Source: Lewinella sp. IMCC34183 (lineage in GTDB: Bacteria; Bacteroidota; Bacteroidia; Chitinophagales; Saprospiraceae). Taken from it: 64,000 nt of DNA. The stretch covers positions 372,001 through 436,000 of the forward strand of contig NZ_QMEM01000005.1 of assembly GCF_003390915.1 (NCBI RefSeq), written 5' to 3'. Positions 41,774 through 50,723 of the stretch are shown here, one piece after another; positions within the stretch are counted from its first letter, which is position 1; the number at the start of each line of letters is the position of its first letter. A program made the translations under genes and the position numbers. Below the pieces are notes generated by a model. The model was given only the letters and a program-made list of their open reading frames with translations. It was not told where the DNA came from and searched no databases.

Positions 41774-43141
41774 CTATACGCCGTACACCGTCCGGTCCAG
41801 GTAGTCGTTGCGGAAGGCACCCGCCGGATCGTACCGCCGCGCCAGGGCCACGAAGTCGTCGAACTTCGGGTAGCGCTGCCGTAGCGTATCCGCCTCCACC
41901 GTAAACACCTTGCCCCAGTGGGGCCGCACGTCGAAGGGCGCCAGGGCCGACTCGATCGCGGGGAGCAACGCCCGGACGGCCTCCTCATCCTGCTTCCAGG
42001 TGAAGTGAAGGGCCACCGAGTCCCGCTGGTAGGCCGGACTCATCCAGAATTCGTCGGCCTTGATGGTCCGTACCTCGCTGACCAGCAGCAGCGGTGCGAT
42101 CCGCTCGCTCAGTCCGCGCAGGGCCCGGAGGGCGGCCACGGCATCGGTGCGGGCCACGAAAAACTCGGACTGCAGTTCCTTGCCGGCGCTGGGCGTGAAG
42201 CCCATGCGAAAGTGCGGCAGCCGGTCGTACCACGGACCCGGCACGCCAAGCTGGGCGGTGGTGTTGACGGGGTCCAGCCCCGCGATGGGGTGCATTTCCT
42301 CGGTCGCGGCGCGGGCGCCGTACCATTCGGCCGGCAGGTCGTCGGCCTCCTCGTCCGTGCGTCGTTTTACCCAGACCTCGCTGATCGTGTCGCCCCGGTA
42401 GTCGGTAAACAGGCTCACGCTGTAGCCGCTCGACATGATCGCGTCGAAGTCGGCGTCCAGCCGCGCGTTCGGAAGATCGAGGTAGATGTCCTGCCGCACG
42501 TCGAAGGTGGGCTGTAGTTCCAGCGTCAGGCTGGTGATGATGCCGAAGGCGCCGAGCCCCACCGCCACGGCGGGAAAATTGGGGTGATCGCGGTCCAGCC
42601 GTACCAGCGTGCCGTCCGGTTTGACCAGCTCGAGGGAGAGCACCGAGGTGGCCAGGTTGCCGTTGGTCACCCCCGAGCCGTGGGTGCCCGTAGCGCAGGC
42701 ACCGGCTACGGTGATGTGGGGCAGGCTGGCTAGATTGTGGACGGCGAAACCCCGCTCGTGGAGCATTACGCTGAAGTCGCCGTAGCGGGCACCGGCCCCC
42801 ACCGTGAGCAGCGACTCTACCTCGTCGAGCTCGATCACCTGGTCGAGTCCGCGGGTGGAGATCTGTACGTCCGGGCTGTCGGCGATGTCGTTGAAGCAGT
42901 GGCGCGAGCCAAGGGCCTTCTTGCGGCCCCCGTCCCGGAGCAGGGCCTGCAAATCCGCTACGGTTGCGGGCGTACCGAGCGTGTCGGCGCGGTACACGTA
43001 GTTGCCGGCCCAGTTGGTGCGGGCGGCGCGGGTCTCGGAAGCGATGGCGGTTGATTTTCGGGTGGAGCAGCCGAACTGCGGAAGGACGAGCCCGCCGGCC
43101 GCGGCGGCCGTGGTGAGTTTGAGAAAGTGGGAACGCTTCAT
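41774..43141 (-). CDS. FAD-linked alditol/aldonolactone oxidase-like lipoprotein
   Basis: 455 residues. The N-terminus KRSHFLKL followed by Ala-rich and PQFGC (Cys25) reads as a variant Tat signal with a lipobox, suiting a folded flavoprotein exported to the periplasm. VAO-type FAD domain: LGSRHCFNDIADS places His81 at the covalent FAD site of alditol/xylitol oxidases; SLPHITVAGACATGTHGSG follows. The ALO C-terminal domain ends with RPHWGKVF (His408). These enzymes oxidise sugar alcohols or aldonolactones with oxygen. Sits upstream of GH95 on the same strand. Confidence 0.85.
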   Translation of the reverse strand: MKRSHFLKLTTAAAAGGLVLPQFGCSTRKSTAIASETRAARTNWAGNYVYRADTLGTPATVADLQALLRDGGRKKALGSRHCFNDIADSPDVQISTRGLDQVIELDEVESLLTVGAGARYGDFSVMLHERGFAVHNLASLPHITVAGACATGTHGSGVTNGNLATSVLSLELVKPDGTLVRLDRDHPNFPAVAVGLGAFGIITSLTLELQPTFDVRQDIYLDLPNARLDADFDAIMSSGYSVSLFTDYRGDTISEVWVKRRTDEEADDLPAEWYGARAATEEMHPIAGLDPVNTTAQLGVPGPWYDRLPHFRMGFTPSAGKELQSEFFVARTDAVAALRALRGLSERIAPLLLVSEVRTIKADEFWMSPAYQRDSVALHFTWKQDEEAVRALLPAIESALAPFDVRPHWGKVFTVEADTLRQRYPKFDDFVALARRYDPAGAFRNDYLDRTVYGV

Positions 43142-43163
43142 GGTTGCAGTGCTGATCGAGGGC

Positions 43164-43589
43164 TCAACTTACGACATTCCGGTTCCGGAGTTCTGCCAGC
43201 CGCTCCGTCTCGTTGACTTCCACGACGCCCAGGATGGTCAGGTGCCCGGCGTAGTCGCGCACGATGTAGCGCGTGCGAAAGTCCGTCAGGCGGGCACCGG
43301 TCGCGTCAAGGAAGATCCACTCCATCTCCACCAGCCTGACCACCCCGTTGATGGGGCTGTCGCCGATCAGGCGGTGATCGACGGTCCGTACGCCGAGCTC
43401 GTCGTAGCCCCGCAGGACCAGCTCGCAGTTGCGCAGGAAGCCCGGCCGGTCGAGGATCACGGACTCCCCCGTCGCGGACAGGAAGGTGGCGGGAAAGGCG
43501 TACATCGCGGCTATCTGCAGGCTGTCGGAGGTGCTGAAGTAGGCGGCGTAGCGATCGAAGAAGCGAATAATGGCGGGGGGTAGCGGCAT
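43164..43589 (-). CDS. SnoaL/NTF2-like small protein
   Basis: 141 residues. Pattern of a nuclear-transport-factor-2 fold: an N-terminal helix pair (PAIIRFFDRYAAYFSTSD), then AAMYAFPATFLSATG, and strands VDHRLIGDSPINGVVRLVEM, DFRTRYIVRDYAGHLTILGV. No catalytic pair stands out. A TATTTTG box lies 13 nt before the start. It lies 22 bp upstream of the oxidase gene stop region on the same strand. Function unknown. Confidence 0.7.
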   Translation of the reverse strand: MPLPPAIIRFFDRYAAYFSTSDSLQIAAMYAFPATFLSATGESVILDRPGFLRNCELVLRGYDELGVRTVDHRLIGDSPINGVVRLVEMEWIFLDATGARLTDFRTRYIVRDYAGHLTILGVVEVNETERLAELRNRNVVS

Positions 43590-43660
43590 GGGCGGCAAAA
43601 TACCAACCTTTCGCCGGCTGTCGCAGTTGGTCGGGTAGCCACCCACTCCCCCGCCCCCCG

Positions 43661-44320
43661 ATGAAGATCACCAAGTACCTCCACTCCTGCCTGCTGCTTA
43701 CCCTGGAAGACCAACGCCTCCTGTTCGACCCCGGCAGCTTCTCCTTCGCCCACGGCGAGGTTTCCCCCGCGGACATTCCCCCGATCGACTACCTGGTCAT
43801 TACCCACGACCACCCGGACCACCTCTACTTCCCGGCCGTGCGGGCCTTCGTGGACCGCGACGCGCCGGAGCTGATCGCTAATGCCGAAACGGCGGAAAGG
43901 CTCCGCGCGGAGGGGCTTCCCGTTACCGTGGTCGCCGAGGGGGCTGCCCGCTTCGGCGCCTTTGAGCTGGAAGCCCTACCGGTGGACCACCAGCCCATCC
44001 TGGCCGATCACCGGCCGCAGGTAACCGCCTTTCGCGTAAACGGTAGGCTGGTCAATCCGGCCGATTCCTTCAGCGACGACCTGTTGCGGTGGAAGGGCTG
44101 CGCGCTCCTGTGCTGCCCCGTCCTGGCCCCCTTTCTCACGGAGGTGGATGCCTTTGCGTTCATGGAACGGATGGCCCCCGGAGCCGTACTTCCCGTTCAC
44201 GAGGGGTACGCGAAGCCCTACTTCGTGGAGGCCCGCCACGCCAACTACCGCACCCGCCTGGAACGGATCGGGATCGGATTCCACGGCGTCGTGGCACCCG
44301 GCGGCAGCGTAGAGGCCTAA
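43661..44320 (+). CDS. UlaG-type metallo-beta-lactamase-fold hydrolase
   Basis: 219 residues, no signal. MKITKYLHSCLLLTLEDQRL is the UlaG-like start; the metal motif is H49-D50-H51-P-D53-H54 (ITHDHPDH), with later ligands in EALPVDHQP and PVHEGYAKPY. Relatives cleave L-ascorbate-6-phosphate lactone or act on other phosphoesters. Divergent from the SnoaL-like gene, 71 bp apart. Confidence 0.85.
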   Translation: MKITKYLHSCLLLTLEDQRLLFDPGSFSFAHGEVSPADIPPIDYLVITHDHPDHLYFPAVRAFVDRDAPELIANAETAERLRAEGLPVTVVAEGAARFGAFELEALPVDHQPILADHRPQVTAFRVNGRLVNPADSFSDDLLRWKGCALLCCPVLAPFLTEVDAFAFMERMAPGAVLPVHEGYAKPYFVEARHANYRTRLERIGIGFHGVVAPGGSVEA

Positions 44321-44328
44321 AACGCAAC

Positions 44329-44353
44329 AGGCCCGTACGGAATGTACGGGCCT
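44329..44353. terminator. Stem-loop between convergent genes
   Basis: AGGCCCGTAC (44329-44338) pairs exactly with GTACGGGCCT (44344-44353) over a 5-nt loop. It lies between the ends of the metallo-hydrolase and lipoprotein genes and could stop transcription from both sides, though neither side has a T-tract. Confidence 0.65.
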
Positions 44354-44397
44354 GCCTGCGTGAAAACGCGTTTAGGTGAATGCGCGTAAGCGGGGGC

Positions 44398-44844
44398 TTA
44401 CTGCTGCTCGCCGACCAGCGTTTCGGCCTGGTCGACCAGCTGCTGGATCTCGGCGCGGTCGGTGGCCTCATCGTTGCGCAGGCGGTCGGTCACGTCGTCG
44501 AGTTGCTCGATGACGGCCTTCAGTTCCTGCTGCCGGCTGTCTTCCAGACCTACGGCTTCCGTTTCGAGGGCGGAGATGGCCATCTGCATGTGGTCGGCGG
44601 CTTCGGAGGGGTGCGACTCGTCGAGGCTGGTGAAGACCATATCGAAGTGAGCGGCGGACGAGTTCTCATCCATCGCGACGGTCTCCTCCATACCGGGGGC
44701 GGCTTCCGTGCTCATGGGCTGGCTGCCCAGGTCCATGTTGGGGGAAGTCTGCTGCTCGGTGGGGATATCCGTAGAATCGGTGTTGGCGTCGTTGCAGCCG
44801 AAAACGATGATGCCCAGCAGGGCGGAAAACATAAGTTGCTTCAT
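44398..44844 (-). CDS. Acidic lipoprotein, unknown function
   Basis: 148 residues. Lipobox FGC (Cys17) in MKQLMFSALLGIIVFGCND. A Ser/Thr/Glu-rich linker follows (about 18-65), then a helical, Gln/Glu/Asp-rich part (LETEAVGLEDSRQQELKAVI; IQQLVDQAETLVG) that may form a coiled coil. I do not recognise a family. Single gene. Confidence 0.65.
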   Translation of the reverse strand: MKQLMFSALLGIIVFGCNDANTDSTDIPTEQQTSPNMDLGSQPMSTEAAPGMEETVAMDENSSAAHFDMVFTSLDESHPSEAADHMQMAISALETEAVGLEDSRQQELKAVIEQLDDVTDRLRNDEATDRAEIQQLVDQAETLVGEQQ

Positions 44845-44970
44845 GATAGGTAGCATTTGAAAAGCGAATCACCGCGCCACCGCACACCGGTGCCGTTGTG
44901 ATTCCCCTATCTGACGTAAGCCGTTTGGCGCGTCACATCCCGGAACCAATTTTTTTAAGAAATAATTTTG

Positions 44971-45573
44971 TTAACAATCTACCCGGCCCGCCTTCCAGTC
45001 GGCCACCCGGTCGGAATCCGGAAATTTGGCGGTTTCCGGTACGGTTACCTCCGTGTTGGGCAGCGTTTCGGGGTCGGGATTGTCGGCCCAGTCCTGTTCC
45101 TCGTAGGTCTTGACCAGCTTCCGGATGACGCGCCCACCGGACACGTAGTACCGGGTATCGGTGTAGGTGCTCTCGTAGCTCGGCTCACCGCCGGGTGCCG
45201 TTACCGGGCGGAACTGCTCGTCCTGCACTAGGGCAAACACCAGCCTACCGGCCGTATCGAAGTACAGCCGTCGTGTCGTAAAGGCATGGCCGGTGCCGGT
45301 GGTGGCCCGCATCATCCGTACCCGGTCGCCGTCGAAGTAGCGGACCAGGAACAGTTCCCCGTCCTGCTGCCGGCACGTCTCCCGCAGGGTATCGGCCCGC
45401 AGGGTGCCGGCGTCGAGCACGGCCTGCACGGCGGCGTAGGTCTGCCGGATGGAGTCTACCGGATCGGACGGGGCCGGCGGCACGGCTTCACCGGCGGAAG
45501 CGGGTTCGGCGGGGCCGCAGGATGCGAGGGCCAGCCCGAGAAGGAAGGCCAGGCAGGTTTCGGTCCGCTTCAT
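44971..45573 (-). CDS. Lipoprotein, unknown function
   Basis: 200 residues from MKRTETCLAFLLGLALASCGP (Cys19); an ATG six codons upstream exists. After a Pro/Ala-rich linker the mature domain is beta-rich with RQTYAAVQAVLDAGTLRADT, VRYFDGDRVRMMRATTG, and RRLYFDTAGRLVFALVQD, a pattern seen in Bacteroidota lipoproteins with a toxin-like or MORN-like look. No known domain is claimed. It directly follows the M20 hydrolase gene on the same strand, so an operon is likely. Confidence 0.7.
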   Translation of the reverse strand: MKRTETCLAFLLGLALASCGPAEPASAGEAVPPAPSDPVDSIRQTYAAVQAVLDAGTLRADTLRETCRQQDGELFLVRYFDGDRVRMMRATTGTGHAFTTRRLYFDTAGRLVFALVQDEQFRPVTAPGGEPSYESTYTDTRYYVSGGRVIRKLVKTYEEQDWADNPDPETLPNTEVTVPETAKFPDSDRVADWKAGRVDC

Positions 45574-45592
45574 TTGCTCGTCCCCATTCATC

Positions 45593-47035
45593 CTAGTTCC
45601 GGTAGTCCAGGGGTGGCTCCCGGTCCCCCAGCAGCGCCTGGTATTCGAAGCCCGCGCCCCGGGCCTCCAGCAGTTCGGCGCGGGCGGCGGCGAGCGCTGC
45701 GGGATTCTGGAAGAGGTCCATGGCGGTAAGCGAGAGGGCTTTCGCCGCTACGATCATGCCTTTTTGCCCGATCGAGGTGCCCCCCGCCGCGATCGCCTGC
45801 CAGCTGTGGGCGGAGGTACCGGGCACCCAGGTTGCGGTGCGCAGGCCCACGGTGGGCACCACCCAGCTCACGTCGCCCACATCCGTCGACCCGCCCTGCC
45901 CCTTGCGGACGACTCGGAAGGTGTCAACGGTCGCCGCGGAGGCGATATCGGCACTACCGGCGTCGGTAAAGGTGGTGGCGATGTCCTCCGCGAAGGCCCG
46001 CTCCTCGGAGGTGTACTCGACACCCCCGACCTGACTGAGCTTATCGTACATGATCCGGCTGAGAGTGACGTTCGGCAGCAGGTTGTAGGCGCCGTGGATG
46101 ACCTCGTAATCCATGGTGGTACCGGTGCCCAGCGCCGCACCTTCGGCGCACTTGACGACGCGCTCGAAGTTGTCGGCGGCGACGGCCATGTCGGGGTGGC
46201 GCACGTAGTAGAACACCTCCGCGAAATCGGGGATGACGTTGGGCGCGTTGCCGCCCTTGGTGATGACGTAGTGGGTACGGGATTCCATCGTCATGTGCTC
46301 CCGCAGCATATTGACCATGACGTTCATGGCTTCCACGCCGTCGAGGGCCGACCGGCCGTTCTCGGGAGCCGAGGAGGCATGGGCCGACACGCCGTAGAAG
46401 CGGAACTTGGCCGATTTATTTGCCAGGGACGAGGCCGCGTCGGCGGAGTTCCCGTCGGAGGGGTGCCAGTGGATCACGGCATCGACGTCGTCGAAGAGGC
46501 CGGCGCGGACCAGGTACACCTTACCGGCACCTCCCTCCTCGGCGGGGCATCCGTAGAAGCGCAGCGTCCCCCCAACCTTATTGGTTTCCATCCAGTGCTT
46601 GACGGCGATGGCCGCGGCCGCCGATCCGGTACCGAAGAGGTGGTGGCCGCAGGCGTGGCCGGCGTGCACGTCGTTTCGCTCCTCCCGGGCGGGACTGTCG
46701 GTCTGGGTAATCCCCGGCAGGGCATCGAACTCCCCGAGCAGGCCGATGGTGGGCCCGGCGCCCGTGGTGAAGGTGGCGGTAAAGGCCGTCGGGATGTCCG
46801 CAACCCCCGCCTCTACCGTAAAGCCCGCGTCCCGCAGCGTTTGCTGAAGCAAGGCGGAGCTTTCCGTTTCCTGGTACCCCACCTCGGCAAAGTCCCATAT
46901 TTGCCTGGCAACCCGGAAGTAGGCGTCGGATTGCTGGTCGAGCTCCTGCAGCACCTCGCGCTCGGCCGCAGTAAACTGGGCGGCCAGTGGGAGGCAAAGC
47001 AAGAGCGTCAGGATAGCGAATAAAGTAGATCGCAT
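45593..47035 (-). CDS. Exported M20 amidohydrolase, AbgB-like
   Basis: 480 residues with a signal peptide (MRSTLFAILTLLLCLPLAAQ). M20 peptidase fold: metal ligands in HAGHACGHHLFGTG, the acidic pair in GCPAEEGGAGKVYLVRAG, and HWHPSD. The dimerisation domain begins FRFYGVSAHASSAPENGRSA. Closest in motif order to AbgB (p-aminobenzoyl-glutamate hydrolase subunit) and indole-acetyl amino-acid hydrolases. Substrate unknown; exported versions occur in Bacteroidota. Confidence 0.88.
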   Translation of the reverse strand: MRSTLFAILTLLLCLPLAAQFTAAEREVLQELDQQSDAYFRVARQIWDFAEVGYQETESSALLQQTLRDAGFTVEAGVADIPTAFTATFTTGAGPTIGLLGEFDALPGITQTDSPAREERNDVHAGHACGHHLFGTGSAAAAIAVKHWMETNKVGGTLRFYGCPAEEGGAGKVYLVRAGLFDDVDAVIHWHPSDGNSADAASSLANKSAKFRFYGVSAHASSAPENGRSALDGVEAMNVMVNMLREHMTMESRTHYVITKGGNAPNVIPDFAEVFYYVRHPDMAVAADNFERVVKCAEGAALGTGTTMDYEVIHGAYNLLPNVTLSRIMYDKLSQVGGVEYTSEERAFAEDIATTFTDAGSADIASAATVDTFRVVRKGQGGSTDVGDVSWVVPTVGLRTATWVPGTSAHSWQAIAAGGTSIGQKGMIVAAKALSLTAMDLFQNPAALAAARAELLEARGAGFEYQALLGDREPPLDYRN

Positions 47036-47152
47036 AGCGTACGGTTGGTGCGTGAGGTAAAGGAAAGGCATGGTCCCCCGCCGGGCTCCCCGTGCACAAA
47101 TTACGTAAGCCTGCGTACGTCTTCAAGCCCCGTGGCCCCCAATCTCCTCCCT

Positions 47153-48073
47153 ATGCCCCACCCCTCTCCCCTCCGTATTGCCCTGATCGGTCTCGGCGAT
47201 ATCGCCCAGAAAGCCTACCTGCCGCTCGTAGCCAGTCACCCCGGCATTTCCCCCCTGCTCTGCACCCGCGACCCCGCCGTACTCGAACGCCTTGGCCGGC
47301 AGTACCGGATCGCCGACCGCTTCACGGAGCTGGATGCGCTGATCGCGCACCGCCCCGACGCGGCCATGATCCACAGTTCGACCGACAGCCACGCCGCAAT
47401 TGCGACGCGCCTCCTGGAGGCCGGTATTCCCGTCTTCGTCGACAAGCCGCTGACCGCGGACCTGGCGACCACGGAGCAAATACTCGCCCTCGCCCAACGG
47501 CAAAACCTGCCGGTCTTCCTCGGATTCAACCGCCGGTACGCGCCCCTGGTAAGCGCCCTGCGGGAGGAAGCCGATCCGATACAGGTCACCTGGCACAAGA
47601 ACCGGGCCGCCCTGCCCGGCGAGCCGCGCGATTTCGTCTTCGTGGACTTCATCCACGTACTGGACGGTCTGCGCTTCCTGGCGCCCGGTCCCGTCACGGA
47701 CCTGCACGTACACGCGCGCCGGCGTGGCGGACTGCTGGAAAGCGTACAGGTCCGCTGGACGTGTGGCGACTGCCTGCTCACCGGCGGCATGAACCGGGTG
47801 AACGGCGTGACGGAAGAGACCGTCGACTACTTTACCCCGGGCAATAAATGGACGATCCGGGAACTGCACGACGGGATACGCTACCGCGACGGATCCCAAA
47901 GCCCGCTGGGCTTCGGCAACTGGGCCCCCACCCTGGAAAAGCGGGGATTTGCGGCCATGGTAGACGACTGGTTCGCCACCGTACGCAAGGGCGGCTACGA
48001 TGCGGCCTACGCCGACGACGTACGCGCCACCCACGCCCTGTGCGAGGAGGTGGTAGCGGCGATCGGGGCCTAA
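47153..48073 (+). CDS. Cytosolic Gfo/Idh/MocA oxidoreductase
   Basis: 306 residues, no export signal, unlike the other two family members here. Rossmann motif RIALIGLGDIAQKAYLPLVA (8-27), then MIHSSTDSHAAIATRLLEAG, and the Lys motif PVFVDKPLTADLA. The C-terminal domain is shortened. Acts on a sugar or cyclitol with NAD(P). The stop overlaps the convergent DUF1648 gene by 4 bp. Confidence 0.85.
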   Translation: MPHPSPLRIALIGLGDIAQKAYLPLVASHPGISPLLCTRDPAVLERLGRQYRIADRFTELDALIAHRPDAAMIHSSTDSHAAIATRLLEAGIPVFVDKPLTADLATTEQILALAQRQNLPVFLGFNRRYAPLVSALREEADPIQVTWHKNRAALPGEPRDFVFVDFIHVLDGLRFLAPGPVTDLHVHARRRGGLLESVQVRWTCGDCLLTGGMNRVNGVTEETVDYFTPGNKWTIRELHDGIRYRDGSQSPLGFGNWAPTLEKRGFAAMVDDWFATVRKGGYDAAYADDVRATHALCEEVVAAIGA

Positions 48074-48588
48074 CGTTCGGTGGGCGGCGTCTCGGCGCGG
48101 TGGCGCTGCGCGAGGTAGAAATAGTAGCCCGTAGCCCCGACCACGGTCACCAGTAACAGGGGCGTGAACCAGCCTCCCAGCCCCTCGGCTTCCCCCTGGC
48201 TCGTCTCGATGATCGTGTAGTGCAGGTACGTAAGCGCCAGCAGGATGACCGCCAGCAGGGTACGGAGCAGGCGGGTTGCGATCCGGTACTGATACTCCGC
48301 GTTGTCGGCAGTGATCCGCACGGGGTAGTTGAAGCGGTGGGGCCGGGTGAGCAGCCACCGGAAGAACAGAAACAACAGCACCCCCATAGCGGGTACGATC
48401 CAGAAATAAAGCCGCGACCCGTAGTCGTCGGGGCGACCCCGCACGTTGAAGTGAATGGGGATGGTTTCCGGCACTTCCGCGTAGCCGACCACGGCAGTGG
48501 CCAGCAGAAGGATGAGGCTGATGGTAGCAATGGCATTCAGCCACCGGTCGGCGGCCCGGGGGGCAAGTTCAAGTTTGGGGCGTGGCAT
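48070..48588 (-). CDS. DUF1648 membrane protein
   Basis: 172 residues with about four membrane spans (WLNAIATISLILLLATAVVG; FWIVPAMGVLLFLFFRWLL; LLRTLLAVILLALTYLHY; FTPLLLVTVVGATGYYFYL). Between the first two, PETIPIHFNVRGRPDDYGSR is the DUF1648 signature (P-x-x-I-P-x-H-x-x-x-x-G-x-P). These proteins are SdpI-like; some give immunity to peptide toxins, but nothing here shows that. Confidence 0.8.
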   Translation of the reverse strand: MPRPKLELAPRAADRWLNAIATISLILLLATAVVGYAEVPETIPIHFNVRGRPDDYGSRLYFWIVPAMGVLLFLFFRWLLTRPHRFNYPVRITADNAEYQYRIATRLLRTLLAVILLALTYLHYTIIETSQGEAEGLGGWFTPLLLVTVVGATGYYFYLAQRHRAETPPTER

Positions 48589-48668
48589 AGTGCGGACTAC
48601 TCGGGTGGGGCGGCGGGGCCCCTGGTGAAAAGATAGCCGCTTTTCCCGACCGGTGATAGCATAAGGAC

Positions 48669-49715
48669 CTATTCGCCCGCGAAAAGTGCGAAGGCTACAT
48701 GGCGGATCAGCTTCCGGTCGTAGGTATACACCACGTGGATGCGGCCGTCGGCGGCCCGGATGATGGCCGGGTAGCTGTATTCCCCGTCGGCGTGTCGTTC
48801 GAGGTCGAGCAGGGGCGTCCAGTGGCGACCGTCCGTACTGTATTCCACGTCAAGGACGTTGCGGCCGTTGTACCAGTCCGCGCCGCGGGGCAGGGGGTTG
48901 TTGACGAGCAGGAAAGAGGTGGGCGAAAGCGTCAGGGCATCCACCCCGGAATTGGAATTGGGTACGCCGAGGGTGTCGGCGGGGCTCCAGTGGTGGCCCC
49001 CGTCGGTGGACCAGCTCGCGACCAGGCGGTCGTGGCGGCTGCGGCAGAGCAGTTGCAGGGTGTCGCCGCCGTGCTCCAGGAAGGTCGGCTGAATGATGTC
49101 GAATTCACGGGGGTTGGGCACCTCTACCCGCTCCCACCGTCCGCTTGCCTCGGTGAAGCGCTCCAGGTGGACGCGCCAGGCGTCGGTCGCGACGCTCTCG
49201 GTACTGCTGCCGCAGAGAATCACGCCGGGCGACACCTCGATGGGCTTATTTCGTATTGGGCCGAGAAAGCCCTCCGGGAGGTACCGCGGAGTCGACCAGC
49301 TGTCGCCCGCATCGTCGGAGGTCAGGTAGCCGCCGAACCACTCGCGCGGATTGGGGCCTGCCTTATAAAAAAGGTAAAGCCGGCCGCTACCGCTCAGGAA
49401 CAGGACGGGGTTCCAGCACGGCAGGGTATCGCCGGCAAGAACGAGCGGCGCGACCAGTCGCTGTGGGGCGGACCACTCCTCCCCCGTACCCCGGGCCGCG
49501 TAGATGCCCACGTCCTTCGCCCCCTCGTAGCTGCCCCCGAACCAGGCGGTAAGAAAGTGCCCGGGCGAAACTTCCTCGATCGTGGCGGCGTGGCAGGCGG
49601 CCGTGGGCGGGTCGGAGAACACGTCGCGCCGGGTAAGCTCGGTCACGCGCGGTACCTGGGCAGCCGACAGAACGGGCAGCAGGAACAGGGAAGTGAAGAA
49701 TAGGGAGCGAAGCAC
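48669..49715 (-). CDS. Exported BNR-repeat sialidase-like protein
   Basis: 348 residues from a GTG start giving MLRSLFFTSLFLLPVLSAAQ. Six-bladed propeller with Asp boxes: SDDAGDSWSTP, STDGGHHWSP and STDGRHWTP. The central LPEGFLGPIRNKPIEVSPG matches the BNR_2 family. The F-R-I-P motif of true sialidases is not evident, so another glycan substrate or a binding role is as likely. A TACCTTTC box lies about 30 nt before the start. Confidence 0.8.
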   Translation of the reverse strand: MLRSLFFTSLFLLPVLSAAQVPRVTELTRRDVFSDPPTAACHAATIEEVSPGHFLTAWFGGSYEGAKDVGIYAARGTGEEWSAPQRLVAPLVLAGDTLPCWNPVLFLSGSGRLYLFYKAGPNPREWFGGYLTSDDAGDSWSTPRYLPEGFLGPIRNKPIEVSPGVILCGSSTESVATDAWRVHLERFTEASGRWERVEVPNPREFDIIQPTFLEHGGDTLQLLCRSRHDRLVASWSTDGGHHWSPADTLGVPNSNSGVDALTLSPTSFLLVNNPLPRGADWYNGRNVLDVEYSTDGRHWTPLLDLERHADGEYSYPAIIRAADGRIHVVYTYDRKLIRHVAFALFAGE

Positions 49716-49771
49716 GGGCGGCGGGGTGAGGACGACGGCAGAAAGGTACGCCGCGCCGGCCGGTCACCGGT

Positions 49772-50518
49772 TCATTCGTAGATCATCTTACGGGTCATGC
49801 CCCCGTCGATCACGAAATCCTGGCCGGTGACGAATCCGCTGCGCGGGGCCAGCAGGTAGTCAACCAGCTCGGCTACGTCCTGCGGGGTCCCCACCCGGCC
49901 GACCGGGTGCTGCTCGTGGTCAGACGTGGTCAGCTCCGCCGGCTCGCCGTCCGGCTGCCAGGGGGTGACGTCGATCCACCCGGGGCTTATGCTGTTGACG
50001 CGCACGTCGGGTCCCAGGCTGACGGCCAGGGCGTGCGTGAGGGCGAAGATGCCGCCCTTGGAAGCGGCGTACGACTCCGTGTCCGGTTCCGACATGAGCC
50101 GCCGCGTAGACGACAAGTTCACGATAGCGCCGTGGCGGGCCCGCAGGTGCGGTGCGGCGTACTTCGCACAGAGAAAGGCCCCGGTGAGGTTGGTGCCGAT
50201 GACGCGGTTCCATTCTTCCAGGGTGAGCTCGGCGAGGGGTTTACGGACCATCGTGCCGGCGTTATTGACCAGGCCGTCGATCCGGCCCCAGGCTTCCATC
50301 ACCCCGTCGATGGCCGCGCGGACGGAATCCTCGTCGGCGACGTCGGTGACGAACAGGCGGACCTCCCCCACCCGACCGGCTTCGGCCTGGGCGCTGGCCC
50401 CGGCGTCGGCATCCTGCTCGAGCAGCGCAACGCGGTACTGCCGCCCGGCCAGGTGGAGGGCGGTGGCACGGCCGATACCCCGGCCGGCCCCGGTGATGAG
50501 AACTACGGGTGTTTCCAT
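49772..50518 (-). CDS. Short-chain dehydrogenase/reductase
   Basis: 248 residues beginning METPVVLITGAGRGIGRATA (TGxxxGxG at 9-16), NNAG at 85-88, catalytic Ser136-137, Tyr150 and Lys154 (YAASK), and C-terminal TGQDFVIDGGMTRKMIYE. Typical glucose-1-dehydrogenase/3-ketoacyl reductase class. The gene is preceded by an AT-rich shared promoter region divergent to the outer-membrane protein gene. Confidence 0.9.
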   Translation of the reverse strand: METPVVLITGAGRGIGRATALHLAGRQYRVALLEQDADAGASAQAEAGRVGEVRLFVTDVADEDSVRAAIDGVMEAWGRIDGLVNNAGTMVRKPLAELTLEEWNRVIGTNLTGAFLCAKYAAPHLRARHGAIVNLSSTRRLMSEPDTESYAASKGGIFALTHALAVSLGPDVRVNSISPGWIDVTPWQPDGEPAELTTSDHEQHPVGRVGTPQDVAELVDYLLAPRSGFVTGQDFVIDGGMTRKMIYE

Positions 50519-50723
50519 GATTGCAGGCATTGATCTGGCCTAACGCGGGCCGGGCCTCCGGCGTTCGTCCACCGCCGTGTCCCCTGTGCACCAAGCAGAA
50601 ACATTATCGATTTTTGTAATATATGACGCCTGCCTGCGCCCGTGCCGAACAAGCGCACCGCTCGCGGGCTTAGTCCGTGACGCGGCGATACGGCTGCGGA
50701 TTCACCCATATGCTACCCTTCGC

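Noticed and set aside
40194-41804. 536-codon plus-strand open frame
   Set aside because: Antisense to the GH95 gene, repetitive Gly/Val composition, no motif; a shadow of the real gene.
47123-48544. 473-codon minus-strand open frame
   Set aside because: Overlaps the Gfo/Idh and DUF1648 genes in another frame, and its composition is typical of GC-rich shadow frames.
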